DNA of 64,000 nucleotides from Limisphaerales bacterium (GCA_009773355.1 WRPG01000016.1:1-64000), one strand, 5' to 3'; shown: positions 35,561 through 44,250, counted from the stretch's first letter. Numbers and translations: made by a program. Notes: generated from the sequence alone by a model not told the origin.

Positions 35561-38020
35561 TCAGTTCAGGTAGATGAACTCGTTCGCCGCGAGCAGCGAC
35601 TGGCAGAACACGGCCCACGCAGACGGGCTGGCTGCGGAGTCAGGCTTGAAGTCGGTCAGGAACTTTTTCGCGCGCGCCAACTCCTTCGCCGTCGGCGGGC
35701 GGGCGTAGGCCTTCAGGTAGGCGAGTTCGAGGCGGCGGGCGTCATCGCTGGAGGACGCGAGCAGCGCGGCGGCAAACTTCTCCGCCGCCCGTCCCACCAG
35801 TCCGCTGTTGAGCATCAGCAGCGCCTGCGGGGCGACGACGGTGGCGTTGCGATTTCCGTTCGGCACGGCGGGGTCCGGGAAATCGAACTGCTCGAAGAGG
35901 TCATAGACGTTGTTGCGCACGACCGGAAGGTAGAGCGCGCGGCGGGGGCTGTCGTAGGTGGTCGCGTCCTTGGAGGTGTGGTTGAAGAAGAACTCGCGGT
36001 TCTTCACGGGAATCGTCTTGCCGCCCATCGTGCGGTCGAGCGTGCCAGCGACGAAGTGAACCGCGTCGCGAACCTCCTCGGCTTCAAGGCGGCGGATGGG
36101 GAAATGCGCGAGCAGCTTGTTCTCCGGGTCCGCGACGGAGCGGCGAGCGTCCGATGCGGGCTTGGTCGCGCGCTGGTAGGCGGTGCTCGACATGATGAGC
36201 CGGTGCATCGCCTTCACGCTCCAGCCCTCGGCGATGAACCGGCGCGCGAGCCAGTCGAGCAACTCCGGGTGCGAGGGCCGGTCGCCGAGGATGCCGAAGT
36301 TGTCCGTGCTCGCGACCAGGCCCTGGCCGAAATGCCAGCGCCAGATGCGGTTCACCATCACGCGCACGGTGAGCGGGTGCTCCGGGCTGGCAAGCCACCG
36401 GGCGAGTTCGAGGCGGCCGCTTTGTTTTTCCGGCATCTCCGCGCGTAGGCTGGCCACCTGCATCACCTGTGGGAAGCCGCGCGAGACGGGCTTGCCGAGC
36501 GTGAGGTGGCTGCCGCGAATGTGGACTGGCAGCGTCTTCACCACGTTGGTGGAATCAGTCACGCCCATCGTGCTGGGCATCTCGGGTGCGGCGTCCTCCA
36601 GCTTCTTGAGATCGGCACGGAGCTGTTTCAACTCCGCAACCGTGTTGGTCGGATACTGGCTCTCCGCGTTCTTGGGCGCTTCCTTCAAGCCCTTGTCGGT
36701 GACGAGGGATTTGTTCGCCGATGCCACGAGTTTCGCGATAAGGGCCTTCTGCTCGGCCATCTTCTTCTGGTGCGCCTCGACGACCGCGCGCTCGGCGGGC
36801 GTGGCGACTTCCGGCTCATGCCACTTCGCGATGGTCTTGAGGTCGTCCATCGTGCGCGTGCTCTTGAAGATGGCGGCGAGCGCGTAGTAGTCCGTGGTGG
36901 GCACCGGGTCGAACTTGTGGTCGTGGCAGCGGGCGCAGCCGAAGGTCATGCCGAGGAGGGCGCGGCCCAGCGTCTCGATCTGCTCGTCAATCAAGTCCAT
37001 CTCCAGCTTCACCTTGTCCGGCTCGGCCAGCAGCTTCGGGCCGATGCTGAGGAAGCCCAGCGCGGTGAGCTGCTCGTGGCGCTGTGGCGTGCCTTCGGCG
37101 GGAAGCAGGTCGCCGGCGATTTGCTCCTGCACGAAGCGGTCGTAAGGCTTGTCCGCGTTGAAGGACTTCACCACGTAGTCGCGGTAGCGCCACGCGTTGC
37201 CGAAGGCGACGTTCTCGTCGAGGCCGTTCGAGTCCGAGTAGCGCGCCACATCGAGCCAGTGCCGGCCCCAGCGCTCGCCATAGGCAGTCGTGTTCAACAG
37301 CCGGTCAACGACTTTGGCGAAGGCCTCGGGCGACTTGTCCGTGAGGAACGCATCCACTTCCTCCGGCGTCGGCGGCAGGCCGGTGAGGTCAAAGGTGGCG
37401 CGGCGGATGAGCGAGCGCCGGTCAGCGGGCGCAGCGGCGGCGAGCTTCTTCTCGGCAAGTTTGGTGTTGATGAAGGCGTCAATGGGATTGGCGATTGCCG
37501 ATTGCCGATTGCCGATTTTGGGAACGGGCGGGTTCGCGAGCGGCTGGAAGGCCCAGAACTGCCGGCCTTCGTCCACCGTGAGCGCGCGTTTGCCTGCGGT
37601 CTGCGCCACGGCCTCCGTGCGCGGGTCGGGCGCGCCGAGCTTCACCCACTGCTCCAGGTCGCGCACCTGGTCCGGCGGGAGCGGACTCTTCGGTGGCATC
37701 TGGAGGTCGCGGTTCTTGTAGCGGACGGCCTCGATGAGCTTGGACTTCTCCGGGTCGCCGGGGACGAGGGCCGGACCGGCATCACCGCCCTTGAGCACAC
37801 CGTCGCGCGTGTCGAGGGTGAGGCCGCCCTTGTTTTTCTTCGCCGCCGCGCTGTGGCACTCGTAGCAGCGCTCGACCAGCACGGGACGGATTTTCTTCTC
37901 GAAGAATTCCAACTGCTCGCGGGGCAGCTCGGCGGCGTCCGCCCGCGCCGCCACCAGCCCGGCCAGCAGGCAAAGCGACGGGCTCGAAAACAATGGTGCA
38001 ATCAGGCGCATGAGGTTCAT
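35561..38020 (-). CDS. PSCyt1/DUF1549/DUF1553 protein, copy 1
   Basis: The 819-residue secreted protein has a signal peptide, a planctomycete-type cytochrome domain with CYECH (Cys52, Cys55, His56) and MPP motif, then DUF1549 (NPIDAFINTKL, RRATFDLTGLPPTPEEVDAFL, FGCARCHDHKFDPVP) and DUF1553 (LARWLASPEHPLTVRVMVNRIWRWHFGQGLV to the C-terminal LAANEFIYLN). A coiled segment lies between. These proteins usually pair with DUF1501 proteins, one of which is at 40652. A heptad insertion adds IGNRQSAIAN in the linker. Confidence 0.93.
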   Translation of the reverse strand: MNLMRLIAPLFSSPSLCLLAGLVAARADAAELPREQLEFFEKKIRPVLVERCYECHSAAAKKNKGGLTLDTRDGVLKGGDAGPALVPGDPEKSKLIEAVRYKNRDLQMPPKSPLPPDQVRDLEQWVKLGAPDPRTEAVAQTAGKRALTVDEGRQFWAFQPLANPPVPKIGNRQSAIANPIDAFINTKLAEKKLAAAAPADRRSLIRRATFDLTGLPPTPEEVDAFLTDKSPEAFAKVVDRLLNTTAYGERWGRHWLDVARYSDSNGLDENVAFGNAWRYRDYVVKSFNADKPYDRFVQEQIAGDLLPAEGTPQRHEQLTALGFLSIGPKLLAEPDKVKLEMDLIDEQIETLGRALLGMTFGCARCHDHKFDPVPTTDYYALAAIFKSTRTMDDLKTIAKWHEPEVATPAERAVVEAHQKKMAEQKALIAKLVASANKSLVTDKGLKEAPKNAESQYPTNTVAELKQLRADLKKLEDAAPEMPSTMGVTDSTNVVKTLPVHIRGSHLTLGKPVSRGFPQVMQVASLRAEMPEKQSGRLELARWLASPEHPLTVRVMVNRIWRWHFGQGLVASTDNFGILGDRPSHPELLDWLARRFIAEGWSVKAMHRLIMSSTAYQRATKPASDARRSVADPENKLLAHFPIRRLEAEEVRDAVHFVAGTLDRTMGGKTIPVKNREFFFNHTSKDATTYDSPRRALYLPVVRNNVYDLFEQFDFPDPAVPNGNRNATVVAPQALLMLNSGLVGRAAEKFAAALLASSSDDARRLELAYLKAYARPPTAKELARAKKFLTDFKPDSAASPSAWAVFCQSLLAANEFIYLN
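37488..37521. repeat. In-frame heptad repeat inside the DUF1549/DUF1553 gene
   Basis: Tandem heptads (GATTGCC three times with flanking variants) lie between the cytochrome and DUF1549 domains. They are read as IGNRQSAIAN on the minus strand. No inverted partner is visible. Confidence 0.8.
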
Positions 38021-38187
38021 CGGAAGCGCGAAAATATGACTTGGCCGGCCGGAAGGCCATTCACGCCCCGCATTGCTCCGGGGATTTCTTTGGACTTGTT
38101 GGCCCGCCGCCCAACTGGCAGGCTCTCCACGGTGCCGGATTCGGTTGGCGCTGTGAGCCACGGATTTGTCACAACCTGAAGTCAACT

Positions 38188-38313
38188 ATGCCTAACGTGC
38201 CCTTCGAAGACCCGAATGACAAGGAACGGTCCGGGCTGGGGACATGGTTTCTCGTGTTCCTCGGCGCGCTCGCCTTCTTCGGCGTGTTCATTTTCTTCGC
38301 GACGCGGTGGTGA
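38188..38313 (+). CDS. Small single-pass membrane protein
   Basis: ATG at 38188 opens a 41-residue frame, MPNVPFEDPNDKERSGLGTWF and then LVFLGALAFFGVFIFFATRW. It has a charged N terminus and one hydrophobic C-terminal helix, the shape of a small tail-anchored accessory protein. It lies between the DUF1549/DUF1553 gene (divergent) and the 38414 gene (convergent). No function is recognised. A real gene is supported by its clean architecture only. Confidence 0.55.
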   Translation: MPNVPFEDPNDKERSGLGTWFLVFLGALAFFGVFIFFATRW

Positions 38314-38413
38314 GATCGGGCGGAGCGAGCCGCCAACCTTGTAAAGCTGGCGGGCGGGGCGGAAGCTCGCGGGCGCGCCCGCTGGTTGCTGCGCTGCTCA
38401 TCGCTTCCGTGGT

Positions 38414-38854
38414 TTAACCGATTTCTTCCACCTCGGCCTTCGGTGCCGCAGACTTCGCCTTCGGCAGATACGGCTTCCGAAACGCCTCGAAGAAATCATA
38501 CCCGCCCTTGAAGTCGTCGCGGCTGTCGTTCTCGGTCTTCCCGAGCAGCGAGCTTTCCACCATGTTAAACACAATCTCCCCGAAGTCCTCGCCTCGGCGG
38601 ATGCCCCATTCCTCCAGCACCATCAGCGTCAGCGGGCCGAACTGCTCCAGCGCGTGCGCGCGGATGCCTTCGAGGAGCTGCTGGCCGCTGACGTGCGCGG
38701 GCTTGTCCTTGGCGGACTTGCCGCCGGCCTTGGCGAACTTCCGCTGCGCCACGTCCAGCGCCTCGCGCACGAAGTAGTAGGCCTCGCGCGGGTAGCGGGT
38801 GTCCTTGGCGACGATGGTTTCGAGGACTTGTTCGACGTCGATGGTTTTTTGCAT
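38414..38854 (-). CDS. Minf_1886-like conserved protein
   Basis: The 146-residue protein begins MQKTIDVEQVLETIVAKDTRYPREAYYFVREALDV and continues with HVSGQQLLEGIRAHALEQFGPLTLMVLEEWGI and FGEIVFNMVES. This is the pattern of a conserved PVC family named after Methylacidiphilum Minf_1886; my recall of the name is moderate. The function is unknown. It starts one base after the stop of the 44-residue gene at 38856, so the two are likely coupled. Confidence 0.8.
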   Translation of the reverse strand: MQKTIDVEQVLETIVAKDTRYPREAYYFVREALDVAQRKFAKAGGKSAKDKPAHVSGQQLLEGIRAHALEQFGPLTLMVLEEWGIRRGEDFGEIVFNMVESSLLGKTENDSRDDFKGGYDFFEAFRKPYLPKAKSAAPKAEVEEIG

Positions 38855-38855
38855 G

Positions 38856-38990
38856 TCAGCGAGCGGCTGCCGGCGGGTTGGACTGCGGCACGTGGGTGGA
38901 CGTTCGATACGCCTTCACGCCCAGCCCCAACAGGATCAGGAACAACAGCGTGAAGAGCACCGTCTGCTCCTGCCGCGTGAGCCACTTCAT
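38856..38990 (-). CDS. 44-residue membrane protein coupled to the Minf_1886-like gene
   Basis: The frame reads MKWLTRQEQTVLFTLLFLIL, then LGLGVKAYRTSTHVPQSNPP and AAAR. It has one membrane helix with a short periplasmic-like tail, reminiscent of the anchor of a truncated ComEA-type protein but lacking the HhH domain. Stop and next start are arranged TGACATG, so translation of the two genes is probably coupled. Confidence 0.6.
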   Translation of the reverse strand: MKWLTRQEQTVLFTLLFLILLGLGVKAYRTSTHVPQSNPPAAAR

Positions 38991-39051
38991 GGGCGGAACG
39001 TAGGGGGAAAGGACGGGAGCGACAACACGGAGTTATCCACCGGTAAGAAGT

Positions 39052-39171
39052 TTCAACCACGGATGAACACGGATTGACACGGATGAAAGGCGACAACGTG
39101 AACGCTGCGGATTGGTGACACGCGTGCCTGCCCTGTCTTATCCGTGTCCATCCGTGTTCATCCGTGGTTGA
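39052..39171. repeat. Palindromic element of 10-bp words encoding the HisA tail
   Basis: The left arm is CACGGATGAA, CACGGATTGA, CACGGATGAA preceded by TTTCAAC. The right arm is the complementary ATCCGTGTCC, ATCCGTGTTC, ATCCGTGGTT. The right arm is read in frame as the last residues of HisA (NQPRMNTDGHG) and its TAA stop. Confidence 0.93.
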
Positions 39172-39932
39172 TTCGCAGTCCTCCGGTTGAAAGCCACCGC
39201 GTCCGCGTAGCGCACGCCACTGCCGCCGAAGATGTCCAGCGCGGAGCCAATGGTCAGGTGCACGCGACCGCCGCTGGCCCAGGTGACTTCCTCCAAGTCC
39301 GCCAGCGACCGCGCTCCGCCCGCGTAAGTCACCGGGATGGGCGACCAGCGTGCGAGGTGCTCCACCAGCGCCAAGTCCACGCCCTGGCACAGCCCTTCCA
39401 CATCCACGGCATGAACGAGAAACTCCGCGCAATACGCCGCGAGCCGCGTGAGCGCGTCTTCGTTCACCTTGAACTCGGTGAACTTCTGCCAGCGGTCCGT
39501 CACCACCCAGTAGTCGCCGTCGCGCAAGCGGCAGCTCAGGTCGAGCACGAGCCGCTCCTTGCCAATCGCCGCCACGAGCGCGCGCACGCGGTCGAAGTCG
39601 AGCTGGCCGTCACGGAAGACCCACGAGGTGACGATGACGTGCGACGCGCCGGCGTCGAGCCAGCCGCGCGCGTTGTCGAGGTTCACGCCGCCGCCGAGGT
39701 GCAGGCCGCCAGGGAACGCCGCGAGCGCCTCGCGCGCCGCCGCCTCGTTGCCGGAGCCGAGCTGGATGACGTGTCCGCCGGTCAGCCCATCGCGCTGGTA
39801 GAGTTCTGCGAACCACGACGCGGGCCGCTCGCTGACAAAGTTGGTGCGCAGGCCGGCCCCGCCATCTTGCAGCGAGCCGCCGACGATTTGCTTCACCTTG
39901 CCTTCGTGCAGGTCAATGCAGGGACGGAACAC
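39138..39932 (-). CDS. hisA: HisA-type ProFAR isomerase, eukaryotic-like form
   Basis: HisA isomerises the fourth intermediate of histidine biosynthesis. The 264-residue protein begins MFRPCIDLHEGKVKQIVGGSL. It contains LRTNFVSERPASWFAELYQRDGLTGGHVIQLG and VHAVDVEGLCQGVDLALVEHL, a pattern closer to fungal/plant HIS6 than to the common bacterial HisA (this comparison is from memory). No other his gene is nearby. The last ten or so residues are repeat-derived. Confidence 0.85.
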   Translation of the reverse strand: MFRPCIDLHEGKVKQIVGGSLQDGGAGLRTNFVSERPASWFAELYQRDGLTGGHVIQLGSGNEAAAREALAAFPGGLHLGGGVNLDNARGWLDAGASHVIVTSWVFRDGQLDFDRVRALVAAIGKERLVLDLSCRLRDGDYWVVTDRWQKFTEFKVNEDALTRLAAYCAEFLVHAVDVEGLCQGVDLALVEHLARWSPIPVTYAGGARSLADLEEVTWASGGRVHLTIGSALDIFGGSGVRYADAVAFNRRTANQPRMNTDGHG

Positions 39933-39943
39933 GCGCGCAGCTT

Positions 39944-39976
39944 AAACTCCAAACTCCAAACTCCAAACTCCAAACT
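39944..39976. repeat. Single-arm heptad repeat between the PNPOx-like gene and hisA
   Basis: Tandem copies of AAACTCC (about five) lie five bases beyond the stop of the leftward PNPOx-like gene. No inverted partner is visible, so this may be half of an element. Confidence 0.9.
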
Positions 39977-39981
39977 GCCGC

Positions 39982-40584
39982 TCATGGCACCAGCCACAGG
40001 CCGCTCCACTTTGCGACGGTCCAGTTGAAGACCGCGCGGACATTGCCCTCGTCGGCGAGTTGCAGGAACTCGATCTGGTCCACGGTGGAGACGAGCACGG
40101 CGAAGTTCTCGTAGCCCGGCTCCAGTTGCTTGGCGGTGACTTTGGGGGACTTCAACTCAGGCGAAATCGCGTCGCCGGGTGCGTGGATGTCCGAGCCGGG
40201 CGGCTGGTTGGCGCAGTAGTTCCGGCGGTGTGCGAGCGGCGCACGCTGCCAATGATCGCGGGCGATGGCGTCGTTCTGGTGAACCATCGTGTGGGCGCTG
40301 ATGCGGAACTGAACACGGCGTGCGGGGTCGTAGAAAAGCCAGTGCGCCTGCTCGCAGAGCTTGAGCTGGTGGACCTTCTGCGCGCGGGCGTCCGAATAGC
40401 ACGCCAACTCGCGCTTGGCCCCGTCCGCGTGCCGCAGCGTGACGACGCGCATGGAGCATTCGAAGAGGTTGGTGGTGCCCAGCACCGGCGTGCGGAACGG
40501 ATTGGCCTCGTCGGTGACGGCACGCTCCAAGTCACGCCAGATGGCGCTGGGAAGCTCCTCAAGGTCGGTGGCGGCAAAACTCAT
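39982..40584 (-). CDS. PNPOx-like flavin-binding protein
   Basis: This 200-residue protein has an N-terminal FMN-binding split-barrel pattern: NPFRTPVLGTTNLFECSMRVVTLRHADGAKRELACYSDARAQKVHQL and AHWLFYDPARRVQFRISAH, as in pyridoxamine 5'-phosphate oxidase-related proteins. The C-terminal half (NFAVLVSTVDQIEFLQLADEGNVRAVFNW) fits the Alr4036-like subgroup. Whether it oxidises pyridoxamine phosphate is unknown. Confidence 0.78.
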   Translation of the reverse strand: MSFAATDLEELPSAIWRDLERAVTDEANPFRTPVLGTTNLFECSMRVVTLRHADGAKRELACYSDARAQKVHQLKLCEQAHWLFYDPARRVQFRISAHTMVHQNDAIARDHWQRAPLAHRRNYCANQPPGSDIHAPGDAISPELKSPKVTAKQLEPGYENFAVLVSTVDQIEFLQLADEGNVRAVFNWTVAKWSGLWLVP

Positions 40585-40651
40585 GCGCGAGATTCAGCCA
40601 CGAAAGGGCGCGGGAGAAAAGCGCGGTTGAAGAACGGCGGCGAGAAGCCGC

Positions 40652-42028
40652 CTAGCCCACCAGCTCGCGAATCGGCTCGGTGCCCGAATCCACGAGGTAG
40701 GTCGGACGGCCTTGGGTGTCCGTCACGGTGGCGGCGCTCACGTCAATGCCGAGGCAGTGATAGAGCGTGGCAAAAACCTCCTGGAACTTCACCGGCCGGT
40801 CGGCCACATCCGCCCCGATGCGGTCGGTCGCGCCGATCACCCGGCCGGTCTTCATGCCGCCGCCAGCCAGGAAGGCGAAGTTCGCGCGCGGCCAGTGGTC
40901 GCGGCTGTTCATGCTGTTGATCCTCGGCGTGCGGCCAAACTCGCCCCACATCACCACGGCCACGTCACGGTCGAGACCGCGCTCCTTCAAGTCCGTGAGC
41001 AGCGCGGAAAGGCCCTGGTCCAGCAAGGGGAACTCCTCGCGCGAGCTGGGGAAGTTCATGCCGTCGCCGCCGTGCCAGTCCCAGCGGCTGTAGTTGAGGG
41101 AGACGACGCGCGCGCCGGCCTCGACGAGGCGGCGGGCGACGAGGAAGTTGCGGATCATGCGCGGTGCGCCGTCGCGCATATAGCGGTCGTCGTTCAGGCC
41201 GTAGCGCGCGGCGACGGCGGGATGTTCCTTGGAGAGGTCAAGCGCGGCGGTGAGCTTCGAGTCGGAGAGGATGCCGAGCGCCTGCTGGTTGTAGCTGTCG
41301 AGGCCGGCCATCTGCCCGGCGGTGTCCGCGTCGCGGCGGAACTGGTCCACGGCGAAACGCAGACGCTCGCGGTCTTGGAGCCGGTCCAGCGTGATGCCCT
41401 GCAAGGTGAGGTTTTGAACGCGGGCGTGCGGGTCTTTCGCCACGAGCTGCATCGGCGAGTGCGCGTGGCCGAGGAAGCCGCCTTCGCCCGGCTCGCCCCA
41501 AGTGCGGTTGCCGGTGGGATACATCAGCGAGAGATGCGCGGGCGCGCCAGGCGTCGCTCCCTGCACCTTCGAGACACACGCGCCGAAGCTCGGCCAGCCG
41601 CCGGCGGGCGCGGTGCGCTTCTCCGACTGGCGACGGCCCGTCATGCACTGGTAGCAGTCGTGCGCGCCGTCGGAGTCGGCCAGCGAGCGGATGAGCGCGA
41701 ACTGGTCGCCCAGCTTCGCCAGACGCGGGAACAGCTCGCAAATCTCCATGCCGGGCACGTTCGTGCCGATGGGCCGGAACTCGCCGCGAACCTCCTTCGG
41801 CGCGTTGGGCTTGAGGTCGAACATGTCAATGTGCGACGGCCCGCCGGGCAGGTAAATGTTGATGACCGCTTTGTGCGACCGGCCCGTGCCGGCCTGCGCT
41901 TCGAGCTTGAGCAACTGCGCGAGGGACAACCCGCCCGCCGCCATGCCACCGATCTTGAGGAACTCCCGGCGCGCGATTCCATCGCAGTGGGCATTGCCGG
42001 CGATTCGTTGGCCGAAGAGGTTGAGCAT
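40652..42028 (-). CDS. Tat-exported DUF1501 protein
   Basis: The 458-residue product has an N-terminal IARREFLKIGGMAAGGLSLAQLL Tat-type signal. INIYLPGGPSHIDMFDLKPNAP, VVSLNYSRWDWHGGDGMNFPS and VVMWGEFGRTPRIN are hallmark DUF1501 (sulfatase-like fold) motifs. It is the usual partner of PSCyt1/DUF1549/DUF1553 proteins (35561 and 50798), though not adjacent to them. The exact reaction is not known for the family. The start at 42028 matches the typical N terminus. Confidence 0.92.
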   Translation of the reverse strand: MLNLFGQRIAGNAHCDGIARREFLKIGGMAAGGLSLAQLLKLEAQAGTGRSHKAVINIYLPGGPSHIDMFDLKPNAPKEVRGEFRPIGTNVPGMEICELFPRLAKLGDQFALIRSLADSDGAHDCYQCMTGRRQSEKRTAPAGGWPSFGACVSKVQGATPGAPAHLSLMYPTGNRTWGEPGEGGFLGHAHSPMQLVAKDPHARVQNLTLQGITLDRLQDRERLRFAVDQFRRDADTAGQMAGLDSYNQQALGILSDSKLTAALDLSKEHPAVAARYGLNDDRYMRDGAPRMIRNFLVARRLVEAGARVVSLNYSRWDWHGGDGMNFPSSREEFPLLDQGLSALLTDLKERGLDRDVAVVMWGEFGRTPRINSMNSRDHWPRANFAFLAGGGMKTGRVIGATDRIGADVADRPVKFQEVFATLYHCLGIDVSAATVTDTQGRPTYLVDSGTEPIRELVG

Positions 42029-42069
42029 GACAGTAAAGGTCTCTTTCACCGACGAGGTGGCGCGGAAAG

Positions 42070-42267
42070 TTATTCCTTCGGTCTTTTGCCGAGGCCCCAG
42101 ATGAGCCAGACGGCCAACGCGACCAGCAGAATCAGCCACCAGAAGTAACGCAGCTCCAGCGCGGCCATCTCGACGAAGGCCAGCACCGGCTTGAACAGCA
42201 GGGCCAGCAGCACCAGCACGGCGACGAGGACCAGCCAGCGGAGCGCGGCACGGAGCTGCGGGTTCAT
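42070..42267 (-). CDS. Small two-helix membrane protein of the SPFH operon
   Basis: From ATG at 42267 this encodes 65 residues with two hydrophobic stretches (LRWLVLVAVLVLLALLFKPVLAFV and LRYFWWLILLVALAVWLIWGL). Its start overlaps the stop of the upstream SPFH gene by ATGA, so it is translated with it. It could be a partner subunit for the SPFH proteins. The family is not recognised. Confidence 0.72.
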   Translation of the reverse strand: MNPQLRAALRWLVLVAVLVLLALLFKPVLAFVEMAALELRYFWWLILLVALAVWLIWGLGKRPKE

Positions 42268-43085
42268 GGGGCGGCAGGTTTCTCGGCGGGGCCGAGCGGC
42301 AGGAGCAACGCGGCACCGGTGCTGTTGGAATCGGCGGGCACGACGAGCGGGGACTTGCCGTTCCAACGCTCGACGATTTGCAGGCGCAGGAAGGCGGGGT
42401 TCAACTTGAGCGCTTCGCCGCGCACCTTGATGGCCTTGGCCTCGCCGCTGGCGCGGATGATGGCGGTCTCGGCCTCGATCTGCGTCTGCAACTGCGTGAA
42501 GCGCGCCTGCGCGGCCTGCTGCTCGGCCACCATCTTCGCCTCGATGGCGCGCTCCAGCTCAGGCGAGAGGTCAATGTTGCGGATGACGATGTCCTCGACC
42601 GTGAGCAGCGTGCCGATCTTCTGCTTCGCGGCGGCGATGGCCTTCTGCTTGACCTCCTCGCGGTTCTTTACGATCTGCTCGGCGGTCTGCGAAGCCGTGA
42701 CTTCTTTGAGCGCCTCCTGCACGCGCGGGGCGATGAGGCTGTCGAACGGGTCGCCGGCGAACTCCTTGAAAATCTGCACCACCGACGATTCCGGCACCCG
42801 GTAGAGCACGCGCACGTCCAGGCCGACCTGCTGCAAGTCCGAGGAAAAGCAGTCGGCCTTCACGGGCATGGTCTTCTGCCGCACATTCACGGGAAAAATC
42901 CGGGTGATGAACGGGGCCTTGAAGCCGAAGCCTTCCGGCAGGAACTGGTCCGCCGTCTTGCCGAGCGTCACCTTGACGCCACGGGTGCCGGGATCAACCA
43001 TGTAACTCGAAGCGGAGCCGAGGATGACGAGGACGAACACCAGCACCCCCGCGCCGATGAGCCTGGGCAGAAAGTTCGGGTTCAT
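42264..43085 (-). CDS. SPFH/band 7 (prohibitin-like) protein, copy 1
   Basis: From ATG at 43085 this encodes 273 residues. A membrane anchor (LPRLIGAGVLVFVLVILGSASSYM) is followed by the band 7 domain (VDPGTRGVKVTLGKTADQFLPEGFGFKAPFITRIFPVNVRQKTM...) and a coiled coil rich in Ala/Glu/Gln (IEAKMVAEQQAAQARFTQLQTQIEAETAIIRASGEAKAIKVRGEAL). Prohibitin-like proteins form membrane microdomain rings. It is a tandem paralogue of the next gene. Confidence 0.88.
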   Translation of the reverse strand: MNPNFLPRLIGAGVLVFVLVILGSASSYMVDPGTRGVKVTLGKTADQFLPEGFGFKAPFITRIFPVNVRQKTMPVKADCFSSDLQQVGLDVRVLYRVPESSVVQIFKEFAGDPFDSLIAPRVQEALKEVTASQTAEQIVKNREEVKQKAIAAAKQKIGTLLTVEDIVIRNIDLSPELERAIEAKMVAEQQAAQARFTQLQTQIEAETAIIRASGEAKAIKVRGEALKLNPAFLRLQIVERWNGKSPLVVPADSNSTGAALLLPLGPAEKPAAP

Positions 43086-43089
43086 CGCG

Positions 43090-43950
43090 CTACTTGGTGG
43101 AGCGGCGAACGGCGGGCGATTGAAGGTTGGTCGGGGCATTGGGTCGGGATTGGCGGAGGCGTTCAGCGTCCTGGAGCGAGAGCAGCAAATTGTCCCCGCC
43201 GCCGATGACCAGCGGCGTGAAGCCATCCCACTTGTCCACGATCTTCAAGTCCACGAACGCCGGGTTGTCCTTGAGCGCCTCACCGCGGATGCGGATGGAC
43301 TCGGCCTCGCCCTTGGCCTGGATGACGCCGGTGTCCGCCTCGATCTGCGCGCGCTGCTGGAGGAACTTGGACTTCGAGGCCTCCTGCTCCTGCACCATCT
43401 TGGCCTCGATGGCGTGGCCCAGCTCCTTGGAAAGCGCGATGTCCTGGATGACGATGTCCTCGATGACGAGCAGCGCGCCGACCTTCTTCCGGGCGATTTC
43501 GAGCGAACGCGTCTTGATCTGCTCGCGGGTCTTCACGATTTGCTCCGCGCTTTGGAGGGCTGTCACTTCCTTCAGCGCCTCATGGACGCGCGGGGCGATG
43601 AGGCTGTCAAACACCTGGCCGTGATACTCCTGAAACAGCTTCACCACCGAGGCCTCCGGGATGCGGAAGAGCACGCGCAGCTCAACGTGGATTTGCTGCA
43701 AGTCTGACGAATAGCAATCCGCCTTGTCCTCCGCCGTCTGCTGCCGGATGGAGACGGGATGGATAATCGTCACGACCGGAGCCTTCAGGCCGAAGCCCTC
43801 CGGTTTGAAGGCCGGCGAGACCTTGCCCATCGTGACCTCCACGCCGCGATAACCGGGCTGCACCACATACGTGCCCGACGACGCCATGATGACGGCGCAA
43901 AAAATCAGGAGGGCGATGCCGGCCGTCCGCGCGATGTTCTGGGGTGTCAT
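43090..43950 (-). CDS. SPFH/band 7 (prohibitin-like) protein, copy 2
   Basis: From ATG at 43950 this encodes 286 residues: a short membrane anchor (IALLIFCAVIMASSGTYVV), the band 7 domain (QPGYRGVEVTMGKVSPAFKPEGFGLKAPVVTIIHPVSIRQQT) and the coiled coil (EAKMVQEQEASKSKFLQQRAQIEADTGVIQAKGEAESIRIRGEAL). It is four bases upstream of copy 1 and the first gene of the operon. Two paralogues in tandem suggest a hetero-oligomeric ring (inference). Confidence 0.88.
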   Translation of the reverse strand: MTPQNIARTAGIALLIFCAVIMASSGTYVVQPGYRGVEVTMGKVSPAFKPEGFGLKAPVVTIIHPVSIRQQTAEDKADCYSSDLQQIHVELRVLFRIPEASVVKLFQEYHGQVFDSLIAPRVHEALKEVTALQSAEQIVKTREQIKTRSLEIARKKVGALLVIEDIVIQDIALSKELGHAIEAKMVQEQEASKSKFLQQRAQIEADTGVIQAKGEAESIRIRGEALKDNPAFVDLKIVDKWDGFTPLVIGGGDNLLLSLQDAERLRQSRPNAPTNLQSPAVRRSTK

Positions 43951-44250
43951 GCTGGCAATTTCCGACGGCCAGCGTCCACCTTGTCCAAGGCTGAAACAAG
44001 CCTGCATTTGCGATGCGCCGGGCACGAAACCCGTCTTTGCAACCACCGCGCCTGCCGCTACTCTCGCCCTAGTGCTGCCGCTGGAAATCAACGCAACGCG
44101 ACCCTTGCTCGTTTTGCCACCGGCAAAGTGGAGCGGTGGCTGAACATAGATGAAGAGTCGGCGACGGTGGCATCCGCCGGCCTCCTTTTCTTAACGAGCC
44201 TATTCAGGAGGCTGGCCCCTAGCGTGGCTTCCGGTTAAGCTTCTTTCGTC
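43951..44250. other. Divergent promoter region between the SPFH operon and the ImmA/DUF4411 pair
   Basis: These 300 bases contain no gene. An inverted repeat GCCTCCT/AGGAGGC (44180-44186 and 44206-44212) lies about 40 bases before the XRE-ImmA start and could be an operator for its N-terminal DNA-binding domain. This is position-based inference. Confidence 0.35.

Noticed and set aside
32966-36448. An 1160-codon open frame on the + strand, and similar very long frames antisense to dnaA, the FG-GAP protein and others
   Set aside because: They lie opposite well-supported genes, give Arg/Glu/His-rich peptides with no family motifs, and are expected in GC-rich DNA with biased third positions.
39830-39870. 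RTNFVSE in HisA as a relative of the WRTNYVRT hairpin of the DUF4350 gene
   Set aside because: The HisA DNA does not form the hairpin, and the peptide belongs to the HIS6-like family pattern.
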